NCBI GenBank assembly: GCA_963457665.1
Contig: OY735224.1
Span: forward strand, 44,338,629 to 44,402,628
Reading direction: 5' to 3'
Length of the DNA stretch: 64,000 nucleotides
DNA from: Thysanoteuthis rhombus
Lineage: Eukaryota > Mollusca > Cephalopoda > Oegopsida > Thysanoteuthidae
The translations under genes and the position numbers were made by a program. The stretch's first letter is position 1. Every line of letters starts with the position of its first letter. Shown here one piece after another: positions 35,151 to 47,029 of this stretch. A model generated the notes under the pieces. It ran no database searches. It was not told where the DNA came from and saw only the letters and a program-made list of their open reading frames with translations.

Positions 35151-35151
35151 G

Positions 35152-35154
<3 letters not shown>

Positions 35155-35205
<51 letters not shown>
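35155..35205. repeat. (TA)n microsatellite
   Basis: A pure TA run directly before module A copy 4. Confidence 0.95.
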
Positions 35206-35206
<1 letters not shown>

Positions 35207-35212
35207 ATGTGC

Positions 35213-35587
35213 ATCAGCATGCATCTCCATTTCGTCACACTTGTATGCAAACATCCTAATTCGTCAATTGAATTTCTTGTTTTGCTTCCTTTCATACTAA
35301 TTCAATTTTTGACGCTATTTCCCACAAATCCAAACGGCAAACAATCGCAACCAATAACCTAACCAAAGACATTACACCAAATTATAGTTTTTGTATTTTA
35401 AGACGACTTACCGAACTTTGGAACATTTTTCGGTTTGATTTTTCCATTTATTTTGTCTTTTCACGTTTTAAAATGATTGCTGATCGTTGTAATAGTGAAT
35501 GCTAGCATATATTTATTTGACTGAAGAATATCATGATATAAAAGCTGTTGTCATTTTCTTTGTTTGTCTATTCAGCCTCAGTTTCTT
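35213..35587 (+). repeat. Module A, copy 4, with TATA and initiator-like sites
   Basis: It matches A1 along its length: ACATCCTAATTCGTCAATTGA, TTTCTTGTTTTGCTTCCTTTC, AACAATCGCAACC and ATATAAAAGCTGTTGTCATT. TATAAAAG is at 35537 and TCAG at 35572, again 35 nt apart. The promoter-like 55 bp are better conserved than most of the module. Confidence 0.65.
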
Positions 35588-35631
35588 TTTTTTTGACCGT
35601 AATTTACCACGGTCAATGAAGTTTGAAAAGG

Positions 35632-35800
35632 TATATGTCTTCAATCATGTCTATCTAAATATCAGTTTGTCCATATCTTTAAAAGTTTTTTTTATGCATT
35701 TCAATGACATTTGTAGAACAATGGATATAGGGCTTAAAAAGAATCAATCAAATGATTGGTGGGGTTCATGGGTTTTACAATTACCTCACCTGCATCGTAG
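35632..35800 (+). repeat. Module C, copy 3
   Basis: CAATCATGTCTATCTAAATA, GTTTGTCCATATCTTTAAAAG, CATTTCAATGACATTTGTAG and CTGCATCGTAGCTATATG align with C1. The 119-codon frame 35499-35858 spans module A/C sequence and has no recognised domain. Confidence 0.5.
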
Positions 35801-36289
35801 CTATATGTCACCAAAATATCTCAAAAAGTATTCAATGAATTTTTGTAAAACTTTCTAGAAAGTCCAGGAATAAGATCAGCAAGAACGTATCAAATATTGA
35901 GGAACATGAGAGGATTTAAAAAATCATTTTTTCCACTTAATATTTGTAGAGTTATTCATTTATGTTTGTCTATACAAAATCTCCGAAATTCCTCCGTGAA
36001 TTTAAAAAGATGTCAGGATTTTTTATTCGTGGAACAGAACAAAGGAGCCAGAAGTTATTTGATTCGGTATTTTTTTAATTATTCTAGTATCCTATTTTGA
36101 ATGTGTATTCAAAGTCTCAGCTTAACGTAGGCTTTTGTAATGTCTGATCAGACATAAAACCGTCAATGAACTTCAATAACACTTCCTTGAAGTTTAAGCC
36201 ATGGGTCAGTAATATTTGATAATCAATTAAATATTGATGCTGACCGCATGATTTTTTTTATAAAGATTAATTTTCAATTTCTATTCATT
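35801..36289. other. Unassigned sequence, partly module C-like
   Basis: TATTTGTAGAGTTATTCATT and TGTCTATACAAAATCTCCGA around 35945-35985 hint at a further decayed C unit. Nothing else is recognised. Confidence 0.3.
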
Positions 36290-36440
36290 ATTCACATATT
36301 CTCACACCTTTGTCCACGCAATACCTTGAAAAGTCCTTAAAAGATTCCAATGACATTTTTCTGGGAAGGTGTGCCAGAAGAACCAAATAAATCTTGGGAT
36401 GGATACGGGAACTCTTTAATTACCTCCTCTGCATTGTACT
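36290..36440 (+). repeat. Module C, copy 4
   Basis: ATTCACATATTCTCACACC, TTGTCCACGCAATACCTTG, GATTCCAATGACATTTTTCTG and TTAATTACCTCCTCTGCATTG. Confidence 0.45.
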
Positions 36441-37004
36441 CAAAATTGAACTGATTCTGATTCAATTCTCAACGTGTGTGGCGATGGCAGAGGTGTATAC
36501 TCCCCGAGTGCTTTCTTGTTAAACTTTGTTTTTTTTTTCTTACAAACACCTTACTACCTGAACACTAACCGGGAGTTCATCAAGTAGAAACCATTTATGA
36601 TCGTGTAACTGATTATGGGAGAAAAGGACAGTCGAAATAGACAGTAAAGTAAATAGCTTGTCGCATTGAACAATCTTTTTGATTGTGATTATAATCTACG
36701 CCATCTTAAGCAACTTGGTCGTCCGTCTGATACGCTTGAAAGGTAGACATTCTTGTCTATGGAGATAAGTAAGTATTCACTGCTATTGTAAAATAGCCTC
36801 CCTTATTTATTTGCAGATGCGTGAAATACCACAGTATGTTCCAGTCACATCAAATTGTACTAATTTCTTCGACACAAGCCTTTATTTCAAAATATATAAC
36901 TCGAATGGGAAGAATGCGTAAATGTCATGCTGAGGAAGATGGAGGGAGGGAACTTTTAAGAATCCGTTGTCTAAAGAGAACTAATATAAATGTAAGTAAA
37001 AAGC
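36441..37004. other. Unassigned AT-rich sequence
   Basis: No recognised gene or repeat. Confidence 0.35.
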
Positions 37005-37005
37005 A

Positions 37006-37010
37006 TTATA

Positions 37011-37103
<93 letters not shown>
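37006..37103. repeat. (TA)n microsatellite
   Basis: A TA run of 98 bp with one ATACATAT interruption. Confidence 0.95.
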
Positions 37104-37105
<2 letters not shown>

Positions 37106-38114
37106 TTAAATGTCCCGTCTTTAGACAATTGATTCAGTTTATTTAAGAGTCTTATATAGGACACATTTTTTTTTCTTGCTGGGGGTTTATTTTTCGAAAT
37201 GGTTGGATCTTCCTTTTATTCGATTCATATGATTTTGGTTGGTCATTGCCTGTCGTATATTTTTGTCTTATTCAATGAAGATGCTATGCTTGTTGGTAGT
37301 TATAAATCATGAATTAGGAGAGTATGGTATGAGCGCTTTTGTTATCAATATTTGATTGATCTATCAAGTTTTTGTGGTATGATTCCTCTCTGAAAGTATT
37401 TTATCTTCTCCTAAAACTGTTTCCCAATATTTGATGTGCTTGGTTGGGAATTCGTTATTAGTTCGTTTCATATACATAAAATATATAGGATAAGAGTAAT
37501 AATCTATTAGAAATAAATTATCAAAAAATAACGTGTGAAAATGTGAGAACAATCGAAAATACATCATAAAAGAAATAAAAGAAAAACTGAAGTTTATAGT
37601 TTGAATCAAGACCAATATCAAAATTCTACATTTTTCAAATGTCATTTTCAATGTAGATAATAACGATCATGAACCATAAAGAAAAGAAAGGCTCCAAAAA
37701 TCAAAACAAAATCATTAAAAGGACTGGGAAATCAATAGAAACTAGACTAATATATTATTCCTTAGATAATATGATATTCGACTATGTTTAAAATGATATA
37801 CTAAACCCCTAAAGAAAAGTGGTTCTGCCGAAACTAGCTATCAAGAGAAAGTTAAATCTAATAGAGTAAAACATAACAGCAAGGGAAAAAGTAGCGATGG
37901 GAGAAATCATCTGATGTAGAGTACCATTCAACGAACAGATAAAAAAATAACTTGGAAAAAACATTCATCCAATTATTTAAAAAAAACACCCACCAACCCC
38001 AAGCAACCCAATAAGTAAAATATCTAACAAGAACAAACTAAAAATCAGTTGTAGTTCTATGGATAATGTTGATAGACTCACAGCAAAACATAACTGTAGA
38101 GTAATTGAAGCTAA
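37104..38114. other. Unassigned AT-rich sequence
   Basis: A 95-codon minus-strand frame at 37364-37651 lacks recognised motifs. Nothing else is seen. Confidence 0.35.
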
Positions 38115-38770
38115 TCATCATCATCATGTCTTTCAACGTCCATCGTTGGACATAGACCTTCCCCAGGATTTGCCACACTTCTCTATCATCGGCGTTGCGG
38201 AGCCAATACTTCCTGAACTTGTCTAGCTCGTCTCTCCATCTATATTCTGCCGGCCTCAGTTGCGCATGTGATCTCGGGGGTTCCATGTCGTGAGTCATGA
38301 TGTCCATCAGTTGTCTGCCATTCTTGCAATATGGCCAGTCCACCGCCATTTGAGATTTTTAATGGATTCTATGATGTCCCAGACTCTTGTCTTTTCTCAG
38401 GATGTACTGTGCTGTCTTGTGGTCTCTCCATGTGAGGCCCAGCATTATTCTTTCATGTGCACATTGCATGGTTCTTAATTTACGGGTCTGTCTCTTGGTT
38501 AGGTTCCATGTTTCAGCTCCATAAGTGACTATTGGGAGGATGCATTGGTTATACACCCTTGTCTTTAGGATCAATGGGATCTTCTTTTTTTTGAAGGTTG
38601 AGCTAGCTCTGCCAAAGGCTTGCCATCCTAGTGTGATTCTTCGCTTGATTTCTTCTTCTTTTGGGGGTCTCATGGAGATTCGTTTTCCTAGGTAATGTAG
38701 TGGTCTACTTCATCCAGTTCTGTGTCGTCGATTTTAATCTTAGTGTTTTTATCCTCGATGTGAGATCCCC
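38115..38770 (-). mobile_element. RTE-type LINE fragment, 3' end
   Basis: The minus strand encodes, in order, MRPPKEEEIKRRITLGWQAF, CILPIVTYGAETWNLTKRQ and QCAHERIMLGLTWRDHKTAQ, then after a frame change DGRQLMDIMTHDMEPP and DELDKFRKYWLRNADDREVW. It ends in ACGTTGAAAGAC and (ATG)n. This is the C-terminal region of an RTE-clade reverse transcriptase, truncated upstream of YxDD. Little diverged from the copy at 56115, so comparatively young. Confidence 0.88.
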
Positions 38771-39595
38771 TCTGCAAAACAAGTATCAACTCAAGAGAAA
38801 CTCTTAAAAATAAAATAATATTTAGGAATATCAAAAACAACTTTTAAATTCAGATTTGTTAACCCTAAATCATTCACAAGTGAAAAATATGAAAAGTCGA
38901 CAAATCATTGTAGACTGAGTGATAGCAAACTCAAACTTAGATTAAAATGGAAAATAGTAAAACAAACTTACATGTGACAAAATATTGAAACCTCATCTCA
39001 CCTATGCCTGAATAAAAAATCTTAAATCCTTACCTTCGCTAATAATTTAATAATCCACGAATAGATATACTGAAAATAACCAACATTGATATCTTATCTT
39101 TATAGTCAACTCAGAGAGTAATTAAATCACCATAATTATCCTACACATGTGGAAACAGACCAAACCCAAAATAATCAAATTAACTATGAAGGTCTCATAA
39201 AAGGAAACCCTGGTATTGGGAATCAGTTTTAATTGAAAATGAAGTACTGTTAGAGAGGAAACATACCACTGAAGTCTAATTGATCAAAGGGATACTGATC
39301 ACAAAAAGCCCATACTATACCCTCCAAATTTATGATTTATAACTACAAACAAGTTTTGTATCCCAATTAAATAAAACAAAAAAAAAAAAACACAAATAAT
39401 GACTGACTGCTTAACAAAAACATATATAAGTAAAATAAAATGAGGAGCCTACAACCTAAAAAAATAGACCCAAACAAAAAAAGAAAAATGTCCAATATAA
39501 CAATCTGAAATGAACTGAATCAATCGCACAAAAAAGCCCAAACAGGGACATAAACGTGTTTGTGTCAGCAAATCCTTACTTCATTCTGTTTCGAG
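38771..39595. other. Unassigned A-rich sequence
   Basis: No recognised feature; A-rich on the plus strand. Confidence 0.35.
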
Positions 39596-39725
39596 CATTA
39601 CTTGAAATCAACTCAATGGTTAATATTGAATGCACCGGATACTTCCCGAAATAAACCCATCACAAGTCGGATATTGTATTATATTATGTTGCATTTCTGA
39701 TTTGTATTGTGATAACAATACATAG
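39596..39725 (+). repeat. Dispersed retroelement-like 3' block
   Basis: TTGAATGCACCGGATACTTC, CGAAATAAACCCATCACAAG and ATTGTATTATATTATGTTGC match 29825-29900. The 102-codon minus frame over it shows no domain. Confidence 0.45.
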
Positions 39726-40160
39726 TAAAACGAGGATTTGGTACACAACACATATTTATGTTTCTGTCGTCAAGCTCTTCATACGTATATTTTAGATTAA
39801 TGTTTAGTAAATTTGGGGATTTTTTGTTAATATTACTAAGTGGAAGGAGTTTTCTCTTTTGTTCTAATTGATCCGTTAAATTTGTTGTTTGTGTATTCCT
39901 GTTGGTGGTTATGAATTCCCTACCGGAAGGCATGGAATGAGTGTTTGTGTTATCAGCGAAAAATTGCTGGTTTTGTGTGTTTTTCAAATAAATGTTGTTC
40001 TTTTTACTCGGATAGCTTGGATTTATTCTCCTATCCTAGGATCCCTCTTATATGACCCAAGTTGGTTGTATGACTATCTTGGAGTTGGTCTATTTCTTTT
40101 TTTCTATGGTAATTATGTTGATTAGGTAGTTTTTTGAGATGGCTTTGTGGATAAAATAAC
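39726..40160. other. Unassigned sequence
   Basis: A 78-codon plus frame at 39889-40125 shows no motif. Nothing recognised. Confidence 0.35.
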
Positions 40161-40470
<310 letters not shown>

Positions 40471-40612
40471 AAACGTTATTTGGTCTTTGAGATACAGGCA
40501 GAAGTTTAGCTCAATGTTTAGAAAAGCACTACTTTAAAGTGGCTTCTCTATCAGTTGAAGGTTCGATCCCTGCAGCAACCCAACTTTATCTAATTGTGTC
40601 TTATTATATATA
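40471..40612 (+). repeat. tRNA-like SINE (family S1)
   Basis: AAGTAAAAACGTTATTTGG precedes AAGTTTAGCTCAATGTTTAG (box A-like), CTTTAAAGTGGCTTCTC and box B GGTTCGATCCCTGCAGC. It is the best-preserved S1 head in the window apart from the T-arm at 28915. About 100 bp later comes ATAACGCAATTTTGATTC and a TA run, the presumed tail. Confidence 0.65.
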
Positions 40613-40681
40613 TTCATTCATCAAGCAATGATGGGAGATAATTTCAAATCGAGTTCCAAAGTAGTATAACGCAATTTTGAT

Positions 40682-40686
<5 letters not shown>

Positions 40687-40731
<45 letters not shown>
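40687..40731. repeat. (TA)n microsatellite, probable SINE tail
   Basis: A TA run following AGTATAACGCAATTTTGATT, the motif seen before TA runs at 2655 and 29258. Confidence 0.95.
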
Positions 40732-40732
<1 letters not shown>

Positions 40733-41384
40733 TGAGAGAGAGAAAGACAAAGAAAGAGCGGACAGAAACAATGATCATTTGGAGTAACAAGATGTCATAA
40801 AATTATCCTTGGATTAGGTTTCTTTTAGACTCATATTACCTCTTAAAACAAATCGTTTTGGCGATTCTTTCAGTATCACTAATACCATGTGTACTCTTTT
40901 ACTCACTGTTTGCGATGCGACTAGTCATGTATTGATAATGTTGTAATAAGATGACTCTGAGAACTCGCCTAGTAGTTATCCTCTTGCCTGCTTCCCTTTA
41001 AAACCAATCATTCCCTTGAAGCATTATTAGCTGACGATAGAAATTGACATCTAGCAGAGTTTTTTAGGAAACGTTCAAAAAACCGAAGCCAAAACGTGCA
41101 CAATTGTCCAGAGAAAATACAATGTAAAGGAAACCATTGCAAAATATGAATAAATCAAAAAGAATAATTATTCAATATACGAAAATTTTGTCAAACTCCT
41201 AATATTGAATTTTGACTTTATTTTCGTATGTAACAGCAAAGGCAGATGGTAATGACCAGACCCAAACCTCACTGTTTTGCCATGCTCGAATAACAGTGTC
41301 ACAGGGACGTATACAAAAATGGTGACGAATTCAGTCCCAAATCTGGTCAACTTGTTTTATTATAGTTATCGAATCCTATTTCCA
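40732..41384. other. Unassigned sequence
   Basis: Nothing recognised. Confidence 0.35.
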
Positions 41385-41800
41385 TCATTATCATTGTCTT
41401 TTACCGTCCGATGTCGGATCCGCCATATCTCTCTATCATGGGCGTAGTGGAACCAATTCTTTTTTAACTTGTCTAGTTTGTCTTTCCATCTTAGTCTTGG
41501 TATCGCACATTATTTCTGGGGATCTATGATGTTAGTCGTGATGTCCATCGGTTGTCAGCCATTCTTGTAACATGGCTATTTGAGATTTCTAATGGATTTT
41601 ATGGGGTCTGTTTTCTTCCTTAATATACCGTTTTTTGTCTTGTTGTTTCTCCAGGTGAGGTTCAGCATGGTATTATCATATGCACGTTGTATGTTTCTTA
41701 GTTTGTGGGTAAATCTCTTGGCTAAGCTCCATGTTTCAGCTACATAGATGACTATCGGGAGGATGCATTAACAGTATAGTCTTCTTTTTAGAACTGAAAG
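41385..41800 (-). mobile_element. RTE-type LINE fragment, 3' end, strongly decayed
   Basis: The minus-strand sequence matches the other RTE copies (ATAGAGAGATATGGCGG, AACATGGAGCTTAGCCAAGA, TTCATGTAGCTGAAACATGG-like), with many substitutions and small deletions. The 3' end is ACGGTAAAAGACAATGATAA. It is older than the copy at 38115. Confidence 0.75.
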
Positions 41801-42405
41801 AGTTAAGATAAAATACGTAGTTTTGGAATATTATTGTCTATAGAAATTAATCCTGGTTTGTTTATTTTCAAGATTCTAATGTAATCAGGGAGTCTGACAC
41901 TTGCACATTCAAGCTTGTTCACTCAGTTTTCATTCCAATATCATTTTTTCTTTCAGTTTTTTTTAAACATTTTTCAAGACAATTCCCCCTTAGTTGACTG
42001 TAGTGTTTGTCTCACCTGTTCCCATCCCACATCTGAGGCTAAACTCTTGTATCATCTCACCTATGTCTAAATATTAGCGAACTTTCAAGTGCTTCGCGGC
42101 AAGTGAGACGAGATATATCTCAATATCTCGGTCCATTATAAGATAAAATAACAAATTTTCTTAGTGTAGTACCAAAAGTACGGGAGAGATTCAAAAGTAC
42201 CAACTAGATATAAACGTACTCAAAGTGACTGTCCTGCAGGCTAGTCATTCGCGTCACTCCAATTCTAGCTTTTCAAAAATAGCATCTTTATATTCATTGT
42301 TTTAGATCTCAAAGGATTGCTACAATAAATTAAAATTTCGGCTACCGATATGACTTTGTCTTGTTTTAAACATATATAACATTGGGTGCTATCCGGTAAG
42401 ACAAC
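41801..42405. other. Unassigned AT-rich sequence
   Basis: Nothing recognised. Confidence 0.35.
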
Positions 42406-42408
42406 ACA

Positions 42409-42592
42409 CGGACATTTGACTGCATGGACATTTGACCAATGGACATTCGGCTGATTGGATATTTCAAAAGAATACAATTTGCCGGATAGACATTCCCCAG
42501 GTGGATATTCTGTCGAATGGCTATTTCATTATAATGAAATTCCAATATACATTTCACTGATGTTCATTTAGCTGAATGGACACAAACGACTA
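42409..42592 (+). repeat. Left arm of a putative foldback element
   Basis: Irregular short repeats of GGACATTTGACC / AATGGACATTCGGCTGA / GTGGATATTCTGTCGAATGG, with a period of roughly 14-18 bp. The right arm at 43071-43157 holds the same motif in opposite orientation. Arms built of short direct repeats in inverted orientation are typical of foldback-type DNA elements. Confidence 0.55.
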
Positions 42593-43070
42593 ATCATATC
42601 GTCTTTTGTGATTTTGTTTGTAGATTTTATATCCTATTTGCCATGAAAACTGCTTTATAAACAAATGATTGAAACAATAAGAACATTCAATAATTGTGGA
42701 AAATACTGATCAGCAATAAATATAGTTTTAAAATTGCTATATAAAATATTCTATTATGAGACAAAATGTTGGTGAATGTTAGGATATTGCCCCCAAACAG
42801 TAGATTCTACGAAATCTATTTTATTTCTCAACTCCTGTCAGAATTTGGTACTTTTCCAGTTTACTCAAAACCATCCCTGTAGCTTCCTTTTCAATTGTCA
42901 ATTTTCAGCCCAATAGCTCTTTCAAATCCTAATTTTGAAACCAGACAACAAGCTGTGGATGGGTCCATTTCTTTGGTAAAACTCCTTATGCAATAAACCT
43001 TCTTTCCTCCATAAAAATGAACATTTGGTGGAGAGAAAAGCAAATTTGATTCAATCGATCATCTCTTTAT
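42593..43070. mobile_element. Interior of the putative foldback element
   Basis: About 480 bp of AT-rich sequence between the two motif arrays. No transposase or other coding region is seen, so the unit would be non-autonomous if it is mobile. Confidence 0.35.
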
Positions 43071-43157
43071 TTGGCCATTTGTACCTTCGGCTAAATGTCC
43101 GTGAGATAAATGTCCGTCTATAAAATGTCTTTCGGCTGAACGTCTGTCGTTCAAGTG
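43071..43157 (-). repeat. Right arm of a putative foldback element
   Basis: TTCGGCTAAATGTCCGTGAG, ATAAATGTCCGTCTATAAA and GTCTTTCGGCTGAACGTC are the reverse complement of the GGACATTT-type motif in the left arm. Shorter than the left arm. Confidence 0.55.
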
Positions 43158-45610
43158 ACTGGTAACTATGATGTCTCACAAATATGGTAATTTAGAGAAT
43201 CAATTGTTGAATAGTGACCTCGGAAACTTCTTGCATCAGTTTTAATAAAGTTTTGTTAACAGAAGAGAGCTGGGACGACAGAGCATGCTGTTTTCAACAT
43301 TCGATAAGAAGTGTTTCGAATAATCATTTAGACTTGGAGAAAAAAGCAACCTGATGCATTTGGACATTGCTAAGTCTGTTTGTAACGCTTTTGGAAGCTT
43401 GATAACTCGGGAACCAAAGGAGATAGAAGTACAGCGGTTTTACCGATCGGTAGTTCATTATTTCAAGATTTATGCAACCTATAATGTTCATTTCGTAGTC
43501 GGGGAATTATGTTGGGTCGCTTTTTCATAACAAGTCATTTTTGGTCACTCATGCTTATACGGATGTGAAATACGGTCGCTAAACACAACCTACAAACAAA
43601 ACTATTCCACATTCAAATAAGTACAGATTACCTTATCTTTACCTCATTGCTAAATGGTCCCAAATAGTTCTGACACTGCCCGGCCAGTCATTCGAGCGTT
43701 AAAACTTGGGTACGGATAAGATTTATTTGAATGGTAAAGCATCAAAACGTACGTAAGAAAATGGGGGAAATATTCACTTAGTACTAAAACCTAATTATGC
43801 AGTAGTTTGAAATAATGTCAGGTAGGGGGTGTTATAATGTAACTTTTAGTGGGGGTTTGTCTCTTGTACGTAATCAACATTTTCTTTCCCACTATTTATA
43901 GAAGGGCTGAACATTGATAAATCGATTCACTTATCTGAATCTTCTGAGATCAGATTCCCATATGATAATTATCTTACGTTTTTTTTTTGGGGGGGGTAGG
44001 ATTTCTTTTGTCTGCAACAAACATTAACATGTTCATGAAAGCAAACTTCACTTTCTTTCAGGCCAAACTGAAAAATGTTGTAAACGTTCAGAAGAAAAGA
44101 AAGGTAGAGAGAATATAGGTTGAGCAAAAGGAATATCTTTTAAGCTTCCATACATCATTTTATTCTTTTATAAATCAAGTCTTGGAACAATTAACGTTAT
44201 TTAAACACCCGCAATCAGGAACCAACATTTTTTTCAGTTTAATGTAGGTTTTCAAAAATTAACTGATATTAAGAGTGTACAGTTACGCGTAACACAATCA
44301 GATACACACTTGAATACGAACGGAAAAGTAATAAAGCTTGAAAAAACAGTCAGTTTCTATGTTCATGGAGTTTTTTCTTCTAAAAACATTCTCTTAACAG
44401 CTTGTCATTATTTATTTTTGTAAATAAATTTGGAACAAATAGTTGTATTATAGAAATAAATGTTTGAGAATGCTGCCATTATTGTTTGATCAATGTGGCA
44501 GGTTTCAAGGTTTTTGCTTGTTTGCTGTTGATTATATGGGAGTAGAGAATGTTTTTCAGTTCTGTTATGTCGGAAATACTATCTTTGACTGCAAATAAGA
44601 TGCCCACTGGCGTGGGAATTGTGAAAGCCACGACTAAATTCAATAAACCCAGTAGCGATCTTCGTGAATAACACCTTTCAAGATACATCTAGAAGCTTGA
44701 ATGAGACCAAGGTTGGTTTATGCAACACAATGCTAGAAGCCTACCGAGCAAGAGAATAAAATGCTGAAATCATGTTGGAACGCTTTTCTCAGAAAGATGA
44801 TACAAGGTGGCTTTCGTGGAAAAAAAATCTCCAGACCTTGAAAACGAGACTGATTCGTCTCCTGTACGTACCAATGCAAATTTTTTAGTGGGTGGTATTG
44901 CAATTGAGCTGGCTAAACGAAAAAAAAAAAATACCCAGACGGAGACTAGTTACATCAAACTCTTAAAAACAAGATTCATAATACGAGAGATCTGACTCAT
45001 CGCAGGTAAAAGCTTCGAGTTTGAGTACCTTAACTATTCTGTGCCATATCGTTCTAACTTCGTTTCTTGTCGTTTTTCCCTGGCTTCCTTTTGTGATCCC
45101 TGTCTTTAGCTTGTCTGTACCTATTTCTTTTCACTTAATTCATTTCATTGCCTTTCAAAAATCTTTCTTCGGCCGTTTTTCACTTCTATTTCGTTTATCT
45201 TTTTGAAAAATACATGAAATTGAAAGAAACGTTAAAGATTTTGAAATTGCAAATTTTTTAAATTATGTCATTTCTTTTTTTTGAGACATGATTTTAAAAA
45301 GAGTAATACGTCGTAGATAAATATTCTTCATGCCTCATCTACCTTCTTTTTCGCTCTCTCCATTCTCTATCAATCTTTTCAATACGTTTCAGTATGGTAT
45401 TATGGGAAGTGAATTTGGCTTTCATATACGTGTTGACGCACGTCATAGACAAAGAGAAATCCTCAAAAAAAAGCACATGAGGATTCTTTTCATATAAGAA
45501 CCAGATCTCAGAGGATTTATAGAATGGATTTATGAATGTTGAGGCTTTCTATTATCAGTGTAGAAGAAGACAATGTTAATTACGTACAAGAGATAGCTTT
45601 TGTTTATCTC
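43158..45610. other. Unassigned sequence
   Basis: Open frames at 44479-44688 (-), 44807-44995 (+) and 45021-45206 (+) carry no recognised motif. There is a T9G8 run at 43980-43996. No repeat shared with the window was found. Confidence 0.35.
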
Positions 45611-45611
45611 T

Positions 45612-45612
<1 letters not shown>

Positions 45613-45642
<30 letters not shown>
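45613..45642. repeat. (TA)n microsatellite, short
   Basis: About 15 TA units after TTTATCTCTGG. Confidence 0.9.
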
Positions 45643-45647
<5 letters not shown>

Positions 45648-45739
45648 CCTGAATTTGCCCATGAAAATTTTAATATAGAAGGGGTTGCTACTGAGTCCAT
45701 GAGCCTTTCATCTGGAGACAGTGTCTATTATTAAAGCCG

Positions 45740-46065
45740 AATCCGTCAAGTGTTAGATTATGTAGCATAGGGGTGGTATTTTTTTTTTCAATGTCTTTGT
45801 TTTTTTAATGCTTAGGGCTTCATTTGGGGTAAGATTGCTTTTTCTGTGTTTGATTCTAATGCACAGGGATTTGTCGCCCATAGTGACAAGAATTGCTCTT
45901 TCTAGGATAGTTTTAATGTGTGTGATTTTGTTCAATGGTCAGTGGTGTCTCGAATGAAGGATCTAACTTGTATTGCCAGGGCTCGGATGTAGCGGTCTAC
46001 ATATTTTGATAGTGTAACGTTGTTGTTCTCCGTGAAAAAAAATGACCGGTTTACCTGGGTTATTT
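45740..46065 (-). mobile_element. Penelope-like element, reverse transcriptase fragment
   Basis: The minus strand encodes, across two frames, PGKPVI, then SKYVDRYIRALAIQVRSFIR, then RAILVTMGDKSLCIRIKHR and PNEAL. In Penelope-like reverse transcriptases the region with DTTDFLxKI and ILVTMDVxSLYTNIxH (motif A with a catalytic Asp) looks like this, and here the segment order is the same. The motif A Asp is replaced (VTMGDKSL), so the fragment is decayed. No flanking RT motifs remain. Confidence 0.6.
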
Positions 46066-46077
46066 CGTTCGTGGATT

Positions 46078-46205
46078 TTGGGAGTATTCGCTTTTTATTT
46101 TTTTTTTTTCTTGTTTTTCTGTAACTTCCTCCTTTCTTTCTTTTTTCCTTCTCTATTCCAAGAATTCATTTCACTTCTTTCTTTTTTCGTCCGCTCAACT
46201 ATCCC
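46078..46205 (+). repeat. Pyrimidine-rich tract
   Basis: A C/T-rich plus strand (TTTTTTTTTTCTTG, CTTCCTCCTTTCTTTC), the first of several in 46-49.7 kb. Confidence 0.75.
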
Positions 46206-46395
46206 GTTATCTCTTGGCAGACTCATATGTGCTGGCACTTTTACTTCACACAGAGTAATTTAATCAATTATGTTGACCTAATTGCAGAAATGCGTGAGGT
46301 TCAAAACATAGAAACACTCAATATTTACAGATATAAGTTACACCCGATGAAGACCGGGGAAACATCGATCGAAACCTTGGGATAAACAAACAATG
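46206..46395 (+). repeat. Retroelement end block with ribozyme-like motif, copy 1
   Basis: It matches 49650-49835 along its length: ATCTCTTGGCAGACTCA, GGCACTTTTACTTCACA, GTTGACCTAATTGCAGAA, CAATATTTACAGATATAAG, GATGAAGACCGGGGAAAC, CGAAACCTTGGGATAAACAA. The final part (CGATGA ... CGAAAC) resembles the hammerhead core seen at the ends of some Penelope-like elements. It lies just downstream, in plus sense, of the Penelope-like fragment. Confidence 0.5.
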
Positions 46396-46429
46396 GAACG
46401 AAAATAGAAGTCTGAATAAAGAATAAACA

Positions 46430-46935
46430 ACAAGTCTGGTTAGTCACTCAACGTGATTGACACCTTTTGGCAGCATGTGTTGTTGGGGGTGATCAATTGT
46501 GTATCGATTGAGAAGATGAAAAAATTTGGATGATCGATAAATAAATTACTTCTCTCGTTGTTGGGCAGTAATGACTAAAGAGATAAAATCATCTGGAAAC
46601 AAGCATGAACGCTGCCGGGCACAAAATGAGGGATCAATGTGACACAAAGTGACCTTGTAAATTTAGACGCCTAATAAGAACTTACTTTTGAGGGGAATTC
46701 ACAGAAGACGGAAGAGAACGGTTCTTCTAGACATTTTCATCATCTTTGGCCTCTTGACAAGGATCTTCCGAATAATTCAACAGACCTACCACGGGTCTTG
46801 CCAATGAATGTCCGAATTTTCAGCCCTCTACCTCAATGGATGCAACCTGTGTGCTTGTCAGATACAAACATAAAACCAGTCAGCCAAAAAGCAAGAAACA
46901 CTTAAAAACTGAAGAAACCAGTTTTTAATATTCTG
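46430..46935 (+). repeat. DR1 repeat, complete or nearly so
   Basis: It runs from AACAAGTCTGGTTAGTCACTC through TTTGGCAGCATGTGTTG, GGTGATCAATTGTGTATCG, TTTTCAGCCCTCTACCTCAA, GATACAAACATAAAACCAG and TCAGCC to AAACTGAAGAAACCAGTTTT. The longest plus-sense copy here. Confidence 0.75.
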
Positions 46936-47029
46936 GAAGTTTTAGTCGGTGATTCGTAATTTTGAAACGTATATAATATAGTTTACCCCCGGTCATTTTC
47001 TGTATTCATACTGTATTTCATATCGACTC

